Shown: in pieces, positions 15,542 through 23,711 of the stretch
How positions within the stretch are numbered: the first letter of the stretch is position 1
Layout: the number at the start of each line of letters is the position of its first letter
Origin: CAZOIA01 sp964579675
GTDB taxonomy: Bacteria > Planctomycetota > Phycisphaerae > UBA1845 > PWPN01
Reading direction: 5' to 3'
Length of the DNA: 32,595 nucleotides
Assembly (NCBI GenBank): GCA_964579675.1
Contig: CAZOIA010000041.1
Coordinates: 1-32,595 of the forward strand
Position numbers and translations under genes: made by a program
The notes under the pieces: generated by a model
Seen by the model: the letters and a program-made list of their open reading frames with translations, nothing else
Told to the model about the DNA's origin: nothing
Database searches by the model: none

Positions 15542-16501
15542 TCACGATGGCTTACTCGTGGGCGTTCGCCCTTTTCCTTTGGGCCCCGGGCCTTTGTTGT
15601 CCCGGCGCTGCGCTTTGAGTGCTCTCAGCTCCTCGTCGCTGAGTTGCCCGTCGCCATTGGCGTCCGCACCCGGGAACCGTTGGAGCAAGCCCTGGCGATC
15701 CGGAGCGGACGCGCCGCGACCCGCCCTCGGCGGGAAAGCACCCACGCCCGGGCCGGCGTACTTCTCCTTGAGCCTGAGGAGTTCATCTTTGCTCAGTTCC
15801 CCGCTGCCGTCGAGGTCGGCCTCCTCGAAGTGGCCGACGAGCCAATCAAGCAAGAGCACCGGTTGGTGCGGCGGGGCCATGCCGAAACCGCCGCGCGTCG
15901 CGCGGAAAGCCGCGAATTCTTCCTTACTGACCTTGCCATCCCCGTCGGTGTCCGCTTCCGGGTGCTCCTGGAGAATGCGGTCGCCCATGCGCTGGAGCCG
16001 GAGCTGGTCTATCGTGACCTTGCCCGCCTTCAACTCCTCGTCGCTCAGGGTGCCGTCCTGGTTCGTGTCGAGTTCAGGATGCTCGGCCAGCAGTCGGCTC
16101 TTCCATTCGCCGGCCTGGGATCGGAGGAAGGCCCGGCGTTCCTGGGGGCTGAGGGTCCCGTCGCCGTCGGTGTCGGCCTCCGGATGCTGTGCCAGGATTT
16201 TGGCCGAGTCGCCGGGGCGGAATCGCCCCTCGGCACCGGCTTTACCTTTGCCCGCCGCGGCTTCGCCCCCGGCGGCTTCCTTGCGGTCTCGGGCGCCTCG
16301 GGACCGGCGGAATTGCCGAACCTCCTCCCTGGTCAACGTCCCGTCGCCGTCGGCGTCCATCTCCGGATACCGGGCAAGCCACTTGGCCTGCTTCTCGCTC
16401 GGGATCGCTTCATCCTCGCCGGCAACCACGGGCGAACTCACCGCCAGTGCCGTGCCGATCAATACTGCCAAAGCTGCCGCTTGTACCCATTGGCGCGCCA
16501 T
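15542..16501 (-). CDS. Secreted EF-hand protein with six calcium-binding loops
   Basis: Exported protein of 319 residues with a Sec signal peptide (VQAAALAVLIGTALAVSSPV, cleavage near residue 28). Six canonical DxDxDG-type EF loops start at residues 49, 110, 145, 184, 229 and 280, for example DADGDGTLTREE and DTDGDGKVSKEE. Four of the six are introduced by (H/Y)PEx just before the first Asp. Loops 3 and 5 have Asn/Gln or Gly/Ser at inner positions and may bind more weakly. Ala/Gly/Lys-rich linkers lie at 62-97 and after 292. Likely a periplasmic or extracellular calcium-binding protein; such tandem EF-hands are common in planctomycetes. AGGAGG lies seven bases before the ATG. It follows the HEAT-repeat gene on the same strand after 207 bp. 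Confidence 0.9.
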   Translation of the reverse strand: MARQWVQAAALAVLIGTALAVSSPVVAGEDEAIPSEKQAKWLARYPEMDADGDGTLTREEVRQFRRSRGARDRKEAAGGEAAAGKGKAGAEGRFRPGDSAKILAQHPEADTDGDGTLSPQERRAFLRSQAGEWKSRLLAEHPELDTNQDGTLSDEELKAGKVTIDQLRLQRMGDRILQEHPEADTDGDGKVSKEEFAAFRATRGGFGMAPPHQPVLLLDWLVGHFEEADLDGSGELSKDELLRLKEKYAGPGVGAFPPRAGRGASAPDRQGLLQRFPGADANGDGQLSDEELRALKAQRRDNKGPGPKGKGRTPTSKPS

Positions 16502-16708
16502 CTGAACACCTCCTGCAAAAAGGGATTGACCCGCTAACCTGTGTTTCCGAAATCCGTTACCCGCACCGATCCGCCCGGCGGCCTGCAGCAGTTCCGAACG
16601 GATTCATCTGACTTCAGCGCCAAACGTTCTGCGGGGCGGGATATTGCGGGTGCGGTCCGAAACGCGGTGGTGCCGGGGACGGCTGGGGGAAACCCGCGCG
16701 GGCCCTGG
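16502..16708. other. Gap between the HEAT-repeat and EF-hand genes, no gene seen
   Basis: This 207-bp stretch carries the strong AGGAGG ribosome binding site of the EF-hand gene near its left end (minus strand), preceded by a short T-run on that strand. I see no ORF, RNA gene or clear terminator, so whether the two minus-strand genes share a transcript is undecided. Confidence 0.4.
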
Positions 16709-18421
16709 TCAGCCGCCGGAGCGAGTTGCCGCGGGCCGGGTGGCGGCCTGGAGCTCCTTTCGGACCGCCGCCAGTTGCTTTGCCCACGAGGCGCCGGCTT
16801 GCTCCGGAGGAATGGCCTGCGTGAGCTTGTCCAGGAAGCTCAGGGCTGCCTGGGGGTCCCGCTTGCCGGTGCCGCGGGCGAAGTCGAGAAGCCGGCCGGC
16901 AATATCCTGCCGGCTTTCCTGGGGCAACTGGGCTTCGACCATCAGCCGGATCACTTCATCCGGCCAGGAGGCAATCACCCGTTGCTGATCCGCCGGTGTA
17001 AGCTTCATAAAGACGAGTCGATATGCTTCCCACGCTTTCTGGTGAACCGCGGCCGAGGGCTCCACCTTGGCATCGAGCCTCTCGCGAAGCGGTTCAAGGT
17101 GCTCGAGCTTGGACCCGAGCTTGCCCAATGCCTCAACCGCCGCTTCGCGAAGACCGGGGTCCTGCTCGGCGGCTAATCGTTTGATGACCAGATCCGCCTG
17201 GGCCGGGTCACCGATCCGGCCAATCCCCCGCAGGGCGGCCTGCCGGATCGCCGGCTGCGATTCATCGGGGCCTGCATGTTTGGCCAGCACGGCCAGGAAC
17301 TTCTTGTCGGCGATACTGGCCATGGCGTCGATGACCCTTTCCCGGAGTTCATCGTCGCCGATACCTCCCGATGCCCGTTCGAGCAGCCCATCGACAGCGG
17401 ACTCCAGGGCCTGTGGTGCGGAGGCGGGTTTGATGAACTCCGCCAGGTCGCCCAGGGCGCTGGCGGCCCTGGCCGCCACGCTGTCCACCGGGTCCGTCAA
17501 GCCCCGCACGCAAACGGGGATGGACTTGGGATCGCGGATGTACCCCAGGGCGTGGTAGATGAGTTCCCGGACGGCTGGCGATTTCTCCTGCTCAAGCCTG
17601 GCCTCCAGGAGACGCGCGTCTTCGAGCTGCTGGAGCTCTCGCAGAACCTCCACCAGGTTCTTGCGGACCGATTCATCCGGGTCGTCGAGCATGGTCCGGA
17701 CTTTCTGCAGAACCCCGTTGGACGGCACGACTCCCTTCTTCTTCAGAGGCTGGTAGATGATGTCCAGCGCGGTTTCCCGGAGGAATGGGCGGGGTGAACT
17801 GAGCCAGCGCAGCAGGCGTTCGGCGCGCTCGGCATCGCCGGGCAGCAGGTCATAGAGCTCTCTGGTCTGGGCGATGAAGTCCTTGATGAGCATCTGACGC
17901 TCAAGGTCCTTGAGCCTCTGGTCCACCTCGGGATTCCCGCGATAGCCGGCCAGAGCCGCCACCGCCGCTTCGCGCAGAGGCCCGTTCTTGTGCTCCAGCA
18001 GAGCGAGCAGGGGTGTCCTGAAAGCGGGTTCGTTCGAGCCGACCTCGGCAATCGCCCCGCAGACGGCGAGCTTGGCCGGCTCGTTGTTGGCGGTGTTGAA
18101 GATGGAGAGGAGCGTCTCGACGCCCTCGGCGGAACCGATTCTGAGAATCGCCACCGCGGCCTGGAGCCGCGCCTTGGCGTCGCTCTCGCTGATGATCTTG
18201 ACCACCAACTGAGCGGGGGACGGCCCCGCCGGTGCGCTGGCAGGGGCGCTCGCGGGAGCGGTTGCCGCCGATGCCGCAGTCGCCGCTGCATCCCGGGCGG
18301 GCAGATTCAGCGCAGCGGCCAGAACCACAAGGACAACCGGCCGCACCCTCTCACCGCACACCCCGCATCTCGACGGTTTCGAGCGTCGTCTGCTCACCCG
18401 TTCTTTGACCAGCCACTTCAT
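16709..18421 (-). CDS. HEAT-repeat protein, probably exported
   Basis: Protein of 570 residues made mainly of about 30- to 40-residue alpha-helical HEAT/PBS-lyase-like repeats from about residue 70 to 480 (units such as SDAKARLQAAVAILRIGS, PAVRELIYHALGYIRDP, PGLREAAVEALGKLGS). A basic N-terminus of about 25 residues precedes a hydrophobic stretch (VRPVVLVVLAAALNLPA) that looks like a signal peptide or anchor, then an Ala/Pro/Ser-rich linker (43-68). Such proteins act as binding scaffolds; the partner is unknown. The ATG at 18421 lacks a clear ribosome binding site and gives an unusually long n-region, so an internal GTG near residue 26 (starting VRPVVLVV) is a possible true start, though its spacing is also poor. 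Confidence 0.85.
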   Translation of the reverse strand: MKWLVKERVSRRRSKPSRCGVCGERVRPVVLVVLAAALNLPARDAAATAASAATAPASAPASAPAGPSPAQLVVKIISESDAKARLQAAVAILRIGSAEGVETLLSIFNTANNEPAKLAVCGAIAEVGSNEPAFRTPLLALLEHKNGPLREAAVAALAGYRGNPEVDQRLKDLERQMLIKDFIAQTRELYDLLPGDAERAERLLRWLSSPRPFLRETALDIIYQPLKKKGVVPSNGVLQKVRTMLDDPDESVRKNLVEVLRELQQLEDARLLEARLEQEKSPAVRELIYHALGYIRDPKSIPVCVRGLTDPVDSVAARAASALGDLAEFIKPASAPQALESAVDGLLERASGGIGDDELRERVIDAMASIADKKFLAVLAKHAGPDESQPAIRQAALRGIGRIGDPAQADLVIKRLAAEQDPGLREAAVEALGKLGSKLEHLEPLRERLDAKVEPSAAVHQKAWEAYRLVFMKLTPADQQRVIASWPDEVIRLMVEAQLPQESRQDIAGRLLDFARGTGKRDPQAALSFLDKLTQAIPPEQAGASWAKQLAAVRKELQAATRPAATRSGG

Positions 18422-18798
18422 TCGCCGAAGGTTCCCTCGCCTCGACGGGCCGACCCGCAGGGCCGGTTCTCGACACCTCTGCTTCTAACCTCACCGCAGG
18501 AAATTCGCAAGTAGCCCCCGCATCCGGAACCGCGTGGCAGTGCGAAAAAGACCGTGACCGAACACCCCGTGTACCCTCTCCGCTTATACACCGGCCAATC
18601 CCCCCGGTCGCACGGACGGACCGCCGGAGTGCGGGGTCTGACTTGAGTCAACCCGGTGCGGGGTTGACCAGGCCGACGGGACGGGGTCGGTTGGCGCCTG
18701 AGCGGGGCCCGCTAATAATACCCTCCCGGCCGGGTGTCTCCGAGCAGCAAGGGGAGGGAAACGATCGCAGGCTCAAACCGGCGAAAGGCAGGTGCACG
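18422..18798. promoter_or_regulatory. Divergent intergenic region with an 8-6-8 inverted repeat and a promoter candidate
   Basis: The 377-bp gap between the HEAT-repeat gene (minus) and the glycosidase-like gene (plus) shows a perfect inverted repeat, GTCAACCC (18647-18654) and GGGTTGAC (18661-18668), with a six-base spacer, shaped like a repressor site. Downstream, TTGGCG (18691-18696) and AATAAT (18714-18719) are 17 bp apart and could be the plus-strand promoter. On the minus strand a TATAAG-like -10 lies near 18580-18590 without a good -35. No gene is evident. Confidence 0.4.
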
Positions 18799-20487
18799 AT
18801 GTATTGGATGATCGCTCTGTTGACCTTGGCGGCGGCAACGGCGCCGGCGGCGCCGGAGCAGGGAATCTCGATCGACGGGCAGAGAATGACCGTTCGCACG
18901 ACGAGCGTTGAGGCCGTTTTCGACGGACCGGCAATCGTCAGCCTCCGGGGGATCGGCAATCCCATCGAGTTCATCCACTCCAAGGCGTCGGCCCACGCGA
19001 TCGACCTGTTCTATCTCAACGGCAACACCCTCGGGCAGGACAAGCATCAGACGGTCAGCGTGCGCAAGCTGTCGTCAGCGGCGGCCCGGATCGTGGTCCA
19101 CGGGGCGGACTCGCAACGCTCGCTGCTGGTGGCGATCGACACGGAGACCGGTGATATCCGCGTGACGCCCGACGGCATCAGCAACCGCCGGGGTCTGCAG
19201 GCGGTCGGCTGGAGAATGCCCATCCACCCCGAGGCAACGGTGATCCTCCCCGTCGTCAACGGCATGCAAATAGCATCCGACAGGCCACATCCACCCGGCG
19301 GCCGGTTCCCCTGGCCCTTCAAGTGGGAGGCCCAACTCGCAATCGCCCAGCGGAGCGGATCGTGCATGATGATCCACTGCCAGGACCGGGCGTTTCAATT
19401 CAAGGCCCTTCGAGTGGCGCGGGAGGGGGACCGGACGGAACTCTGTTTTGAGAGCGAGCCGCCCGGACCGCTATGGCAGAACCGCACCGCGGGCGGGATT
19501 GAATGGCGAATCAACGTATATCGTGGCGACTGGAAGGTGCCGGCTACGCGCTACCGCGACTGGATGGCCGACGCCTATGATCTGGCAAATAAGCGCCGGA
19601 GCCGGCCGGCGTGGGTCGAGAAAATCACCCTGGCCGCCTGCTGGTCTCCGGCCAGCGAGGAGCTGCTCGATGCGCTGGCCGCAGTCCACCCACCCGAGGA
19701 AACCCTCATCCACCTGTCCGGCTGGCGGACCGAGAAATACGACGTGAACTATCCCGACTACACGCCCAGCGAGAAGGATCTCAAGTTTATGGCCAAGGCC
19801 CGCGGGGCGGGTTTCCACGTGATGCCGCATTTCAACTACTTTGCGGTGTACTACGAACATCCGTTCTATCAGGAGGTGCGCGACTTCCAGATCCGTTCGG
19901 TGGGCAGGAATGAACCCGAGGGCTGGCACTGGCCTCCCGAGACGCACGATTACACGCGGATGGGCTACATCCACCCCGGGCTGGGCGTCTGGCGAAACAA
20001 GTTGATCGACGTCGTCCTCGACGCGTGCAGTAAGATGGGCACCGACGCGGCCTTTATCGACCAGACGCTCTGCACGTGGAACACGGACAACGGTCTGGTC
20101 GAGGGCATGAACACGATCGAAGGGATGCACCTGCTCCAGGAGGAGTTCGCCGCGGTCCGCCCCGACCTGATGCTGGCCGGCGAGGGGCTGAACGAGATCT
20201 CATTCCAGCGGCAATGCTTCGCCCAGGCCCACATCCACGACGGCTGGGGAAAGCTGGAACCCAAGCACGTGGGGGCCGCCCATTCGATCTGTTCATTCCT
20301 GTGGGCGGGACACACGAAGCTGATCGGCTACTACCACCTCAGACCGGGGCAGGAAGGATTCGAGCTGGGAATCGAGCTCTATGAGCGGATGGGCGCGCTG
20401 CCCACGATCACCACCGGCAACCCCAAGGATCTCCTGGAAATGTCGGCGGCCACGAAACGAATCTTTGATCGGGCAAAGCACAAGTGA
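18799..20487 (+). CDS. Secreted glycoside-hydrolase-like protein, possibly DUF6259-type TIM barrel
   Basis: Exported protein of 562 residues with a short Sec signal (MIALLTLAAATAPAAPEQ). The N-terminal half (about 20-260) is beta-rich, like the sandwich domain preceding the barrel in GH31/GH36-type enzymes. The C-terminal half looks like a (beta/alpha)8 barrel with aromatic and acidic strand ends: LIHLSGWRTEKYDVNYPDY, GFHVMPHFNYFAVYYEHP, TDAAFIDQTLCTW with Asp421, and LMLAGEGLNEISF. This pattern recalls DUF6259 proteins of planctomycetes, but I cannot name catalytic residues with certainty. I chose the ATG at 18799 because it yields the signal peptide; the open frame extends 52 codons upstream without one. 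Its stop overlaps the next gene's start in GTGA. Confidence 0.6.
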   Translation: MYWMIALLTLAAATAPAAPEQGISIDGQRMTVRTTSVEAVFDGPAIVSLRGIGNPIEFIHSKASAHAIDLFYLNGNTLGQDKHQTVSVRKLSSAAARIVVHGADSQRSLLVAIDTETGDIRVTPDGISNRRGLQAVGWRMPIHPEATVILPVVNGMQIASDRPHPPGGRFPWPFKWEAQLAIAQRSGSCMMIHCQDRAFQFKALRVAREGDRTELCFESEPPGPLWQNRTAGGIEWRINVYRGDWKVPATRYRDWMADAYDLANKRRSRPAWVEKITLAACWSPASEELLDALAAVHPPEETLIHLSGWRTEKYDVNYPDYTPSEKDLKFMAKARGAGFHVMPHFNYFAVYYEHPFYQEVRDFQIRSVGRNEPEGWHWPPETHDYTRMGYIHPGLGVWRNKLIDVVLDACSKMGTDAAFIDQTLCTWNTDNGLVEGMNTIEGMHLLQEEFAAVRPDLMLAGEGLNEISFQRQCFAQAHIHDGWGKLEPKHVGAAHSICSFLWAGHTKLIGYYHLRPGQEGFELGIELYERMGALPTITTGNPKDLLEMSAATKRIFDRAKHK

Positions 20488-21287
20488 GGGCTATCGTGAG
20501 TTTGAGGGCACGCGATATAGATCGGCACATGCGTGGTATCGGGTCGTATGTTGATTTCTCGGCCACCTGCGACACGTTCAAGTGCGGCGATCCCGATACG
20601 ATCGTCGAAGGTATTGCCGTATCGTGGATGAGTACAACCGCGGCCCTGCAGGAGGCACACGCCCGTCGCTGCAACCTCTTCGTCACGCACGAGCCGACGT
20701 TCTATTCACATATGGATGATGATCCCTCCTTCAATCAGGACGCATGCACCCGGGAGAAGCGCGCCTTTCTCGACGACACGCGGATCGTCGTCTATCGCTG
20801 CCACGACGTGTGGGATCGGTATCCCGGCGAGGGGATCCTGGATAGCTGGGCGGCCCAGCTAGGGTTGACGGCGGAAGCGACGGCGGAGGGGCCCTTCATG
20901 CGCGTGGTCCCGATCGAGCCGACCAGCGCGGGCGCGCTCGCCCGGGACGTGGCCCGGCGGATCAAGCGCTTCGGGCAGGAGGCGGTCCATCTCATCGGCG
21001 ACTTCTCGCAGGTTGTGTCGCGGGTCGGGATCGGCACCGGCGCCATCACCAGTGCCCGCGAGTACCATCGCATGGGTGCAAACGTCGGTATCGTGACCGA
21101 GCTGATATGGTGGCGTGATGCCCGGTGGGCCCGCGATACGGGCATCCCGCTCCTCGTCGTTGACCACACCGTCAGCGAAGAGCCGGGCGTGATCAACCTC
21201 GCCTCCCACCTGCACCGGACGTTCCCCGACGTCCGCGTCGAGTACATTCCCACTCACTGCCCGTTCCGTCTGGTCACCGCGGATTAG
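20484..21287 (+). CDS. NIF3-like dinuclear metal-centre protein
   Basis: Cytoplasmic protein of 267 residues of the widespread NIF3/DUF34 family, which binds two metal ions; its reaction is not firmly established. Family landmarks are NLFVTHEPTFYSHMDD near residue 72, RVGIGTGAITSAREYHRMGA in the middle, and DHTVSEEPG towards the C-terminus, an HxxxE metal motif. In the first motif His is followed by Glu rather than the common second His, so one ligand may differ. The GTG start at 20484 overlaps the preceding stop; a second GTG at 20496 with GAGGG just upstream is an alternative. Coupling to a glycosidase-like gene suggests co-expression in a sugar pathway. Confidence 0.8.
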   Translation: MRAIVSLRARDIDRHMRGIGSYVDFSATCDTFKCGDPDTIVEGIAVSWMSTTAALQEAHARRCNLFVTHEPTFYSHMDDDPSFNQDACTREKRAFLDDTRIVVYRCHDVWDRYPGEGILDSWAAQLGLTAEATAEGPFMRVVPIEPTSAGALARDVARRIKRFGQEAVHLIGDFSQVVSRVGIGTGAITSAREYHRMGANVGIVTELIWWRDARWARDTGIPLLVVDHTVSEEPGVINLASHLHRTFPDVRVEYIPTHCPFRLVTAD

Positions 21288-21304
21288 GGCCGTTCCCGGT
21301 CGTC

Positions 21305-21316
21305 CCGCCGGGGCGG
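21305..21316. terminator. Short GC hairpin in the convergent gap between NIF3-like and dNTPase genes
   Basis: CCGCC (21305-21309) and GGCGG (21312-21316) are separated by GG within the 31-bp gap between two converging stops. The tight loop may open to a slightly larger one. No T-run is present; it is listed because the other two convergent gaps in the window also hold hairpins. Confidence 0.25.
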
Positions 21317-21318
21317 TC

Positions 21319-22449
21319 TCACATCCGCTCGAAGGGCTCGAACAGCCGCTTGTATTCGTCCTGGCAGAAGCGGTCGGTCATGCCGGCGATGTAGTCACAG
21401 ATGACGCGGTGGAGGCCCTGATCGTCGATGCGACGGTGGAAGCGCGGGGGCAGCATTCCCCGCTCGACCACGTAGGCGTTGAAGAGTTCGGTGATGAACC
21501 GGCGAGCCTTGTCGTCCATGCGGATCAGACGGTGGTGGCGGTAAACCCGCTCAAGCAGAAAGGATTCCAACCCGGCGATCCGCGGCTCCATGTCGGGCGA
21601 AAACGCCACGACCGGCTGCCCGCAATTGCGCACGTCGTCGATCGAAGCCACCTTGACGGCGGCGATTCGGCGCCGCGCCTCGGCCACGACGTCCCCCAGC
21701 AGCTTCGCTTCGAGTCGATCGAGGATCGGCCGGCGGACGGCGGCCAGGGAGAGGTGGGCGTGCGCTTTGCGGACCGGCTCCGCGGCATTCGTCCACAAAT
21801 CAACCTCGCACAGGTCGGCTTCTTCAAGCAGGCCGGCCCCGATCGCGTCCTCCAGATCGTGGCAATCGTAGGCGATGCGGTCGGCCAGGTTGGCTATCTG
21901 TCCCTCGATGGGAGCCTGGGTGCCGTCGGCCAGCGGGTGGGAGCCCGGGCTGTCGTACAGCGTGCAATGCTTGGCCAGTGATTCGCGGACCTCATGGGTC
22001 ATGTTCAGCCCCCGGAATGCCGGGTACGGATGTTCCAGGTACTCGACGACGCGGAGCGACTGGGCGTTGTGCTCGAACCCGCCGTGGTGGACCATCAGTT
22101 CGGCCAGCGTCACCTCGCCCGCGTGCCCGAACGGTGGATGCCCGAGGTCGTGCGTCAGGGCGATCAGCTCCCCCACCGCCCCGTTGACCTGCAGGGCGAC
22201 GCACAACCGCCGGGCCACGCTCGCCACCTCCAGCGTATGCGTCATCCGCGTGCGGAAATGATCGTGCTCGCTGATCACGAACACCTGCGTTTTGTACTCC
22301 AGCCGGCGAAAGGCGGCCGAGTGCAGCACCCGCTGGCGGTCAATCGCGTAGGGATCGACGTTCCTGGGAAAGTGCTCGGAATGCTCACGCCCCCGCGAAC
22401 TCACGGACGTGACCGCGTAGGGCTTCGATTCGCGCATGGTCTGGCTCAT
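21319..22449 (-). CDS. dgt: Deoxyguanosinetriphosphate triphosphohydrolase-like protein (HD domain)
   Basis: Cytoplasmic dNTP triphosphohydrolase of 376 residues, cleaving dNTPs to nucleoside and tripolyphosphate and so adjusting dNTP pools. The HD-domain ligands are in place: His71 in RTRMTHTLEVASVAR, His100-Asp101 in LTHDLGHPPFGHAGE, and the later Asp in LADRIAYDCHDLEDA. The N-terminal family motif RQRVLHSAAFRRLEYKTQVF is intact. Length matches the shorter dGTPase-like class rather than the roughly 500-residue E. coli Dgt. No ribosome binding site precedes either the first ATG or the one four codons on. It lies 65 bp downstream of the ABC permease on the same strand and may be co-transcribed with it. 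Confidence 0.9.
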   Translation of the reverse strand: MSQTMRESKPYAVTSVSSRGREHSEHFPRNVDPYAIDRQRVLHSAAFRRLEYKTQVFVISEHDHFRTRMTHTLEVASVARRLCVALQVNGAVGELIALTHDLGHPPFGHAGEVTLAELMVHHGGFEHNAQSLRVVEYLEHPYPAFRGLNMTHEVRESLAKHCTLYDSPGSHPLADGTQAPIEGQIANLADRIAYDCHDLEDAIGAGLLEEADLCEVDLWTNAAEPVRKAHAHLSLAAVRRPILDRLEAKLLGDVVAEARRRIAAVKVASIDDVRNCGQPVVAFSPDMEPRIAGLESFLLERVYRHHRLIRMDDKARRFITELFNAYVVERGMLPPRFHRRIDDQGLHRVICDYIAGMTDRFCQDEYKRLFEPFERM

Positions 22450-22514
22450 TGGCGGCCGATTGTAAGTGCTCTTCGCCTTTTGACCACCTCTCCGTTTTCC
22501 CGCCGCCCGGCGGG

Positions 22515-23483
22515 TCAGCCGACCTCACGCTTCTGGAACAGGGCGATGCCGATCAGGAGCCAGGACAGCGCGATCAGCATCGCGTAGCCGAAGGCCAGCC
22601 CCACATAGCCCGCCGTGATCTGGATATCCCGGGTCAGGGCGTCCGTGACCCACAGGAAGGCAAAGTTCGGCGAAACCCAATAGGCGACCCGGGCCAACAG
22701 GTGGGTATCGCGGTACTGCCCGAAGAAGACGTCCGACCCCAGGCCGACCAGCATGACTACCGCGCAGATGGCCAGCGTTGCCACCTGCCCGAATCGGGTG
22801 GAGGCCGCTACCGCCACCGCAGTGGCCACCATGACCATGGCCAACACGAGGGTGAGCGCCCCGATAAGCTGCCCGTCAATGAAATCCTTACCGAACGACT
22901 GGATCTCCCACTCCGGGCCGATCAGGGCCACCAGAGCCAGCGCGACGGTCATCAGCGGGACCGCCAGCGCGACCGACGTGGACGCGAACTGCATGTCGTA
23001 CAAGTAGTTACAAAAAGCGGCAACGGCGACGGCGAGGAGCATCGCCGAGGTCCCGAAGAGGATCACGGGCAGGTCGAAGTCCTGGCTGGCCCGCTCCAGA
23101 ACCTTGTGCCGCATGGTCAGCAAAAAGACGATCCCGCACAGATAGAAGGCGACGACCAGGGCCCCGCTCAGGCCGGCAAACTTACCCAGGATGAACAGCG
23201 GCCGGCCGACCGGCTTGCTTATGACGGTCAGGACCGTTTTGTTCTCGATCTCCCGGGACAGGACACCGGCGGCACTGAACGCCGAGAGAAACAAACCGGC
23301 CAGAAGCATCGTAGAAAGACCAAGATCCTTGAGGAGCTTGTTGTCGTCATCTAACGTGTAGCCGGCCAGGCCGACGTTCAGGGCGAGCAACCCGGCGGTC
23401 AGGAGCAGGAGGACGCCGTAGATGGGCTGGCGGATCGTCTCCGTGAAGCTGTTTGCAACAATGCCCCAGAGCTTGGTGAACAT
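22515..23483 (-). CDS. ABC-2-type transporter permease
   Basis: Inner-membrane protein of 322 residues with about six to seven hydrophobic segments. After the second span it has the ABC-2 permease coupling motif REIENKTVLTVISKPVGR, then FILGKFAGL. The same motif appears in the permease at 29771-31150 (EIRQKHITMIVSKPIPR), so the two are related. No ATPase lies on this strand; the nearest, at 28568, belongs to the divergent operon sharing the 228-bp intergenic region. I infer that this permease and the one at 29771 could form a heterodimeric exporter with that ATPase. The substrate is unknown. The ATG at 23483 has only a weak ribosome binding site. Confidence 0.85.
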   Translation of the reverse strand: MFTKLWGIVANSFTETIRQPIYGVLLLLTAGLLALNVGLAGYTLDDDNKLLKDLGLSTMLLAGLFLSAFSAAGVLSREIENKTVLTVISKPVGRPLFILGKFAGLSGALVVAFYLCGIVFLLTMRHKVLERASQDFDLPVILFGTSAMLLAVAVAAFCNYLYDMQFASTSVALAVPLMTVALALVALIGPEWEIQSFGKDFIDGQLIGALTLVLAMVMVATAVAVAASTRFGQVATLAICAVVMLVGLGSDVFFGQYRDTHLLARVAYWVSPNFAFLWVTDALTRDIQITAGYVGLAFGYAMLIALSWLLIGIALFQKREVG

Positions 23484-23574
23484 GAGTTATCCGGGCAGCA
23501 GTATCGTGGCCGGCAATCCGTTATCGGACGACGGCCCCGTCGCCTCCAGCGACCAGCGTCAACCGCCTGCGCAC

Positions 23575-23603
23575 TTGGCAGCCGGGCGGGCTTATTGTAG
23601 ATT
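23575..23603 (+). promoter_or_regulatory. Candidate promoter for the SPFH-ABC operon
   Basis: TTGGCA (23575-23580; five of six -35 bases) and TAGATT (23598-23603; four of six -10 bases) are exactly 17 bp apart, about 110 bp before the first SPFH gene. The -10 overlaps the -10 of the divergent promoter candidate at 23594-23621, so the two directions may exclude each other or be co-regulated. Confidence 0.45.
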
Positions 23604-23621
23604 ACGCGGCTCAGCCGTCCA
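23594..23621 (-). promoter_or_regulatory. Candidate promoter for the divergent ABC permease gene
   Basis: Read on the minus strand, TGGACG (23621-23616; four of six -35 bases) is followed after 16 bp by TACAAT (23599-23594; five of six -10 bases). It would start transcription near 23585, about 100 bp before the permease ATG. It overlaps the plus-strand candidate for the SPFH operon. Confidence 0.4.
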
Positions 23622-23711
23622 CAGGTCGGCGGAATTCCGGGCGGATCCCGCAGGACAACACCAGCCTGAGTCACCGACCTGGATGAAGGTTCATCAGAGA
23701 ACACCGGGACT

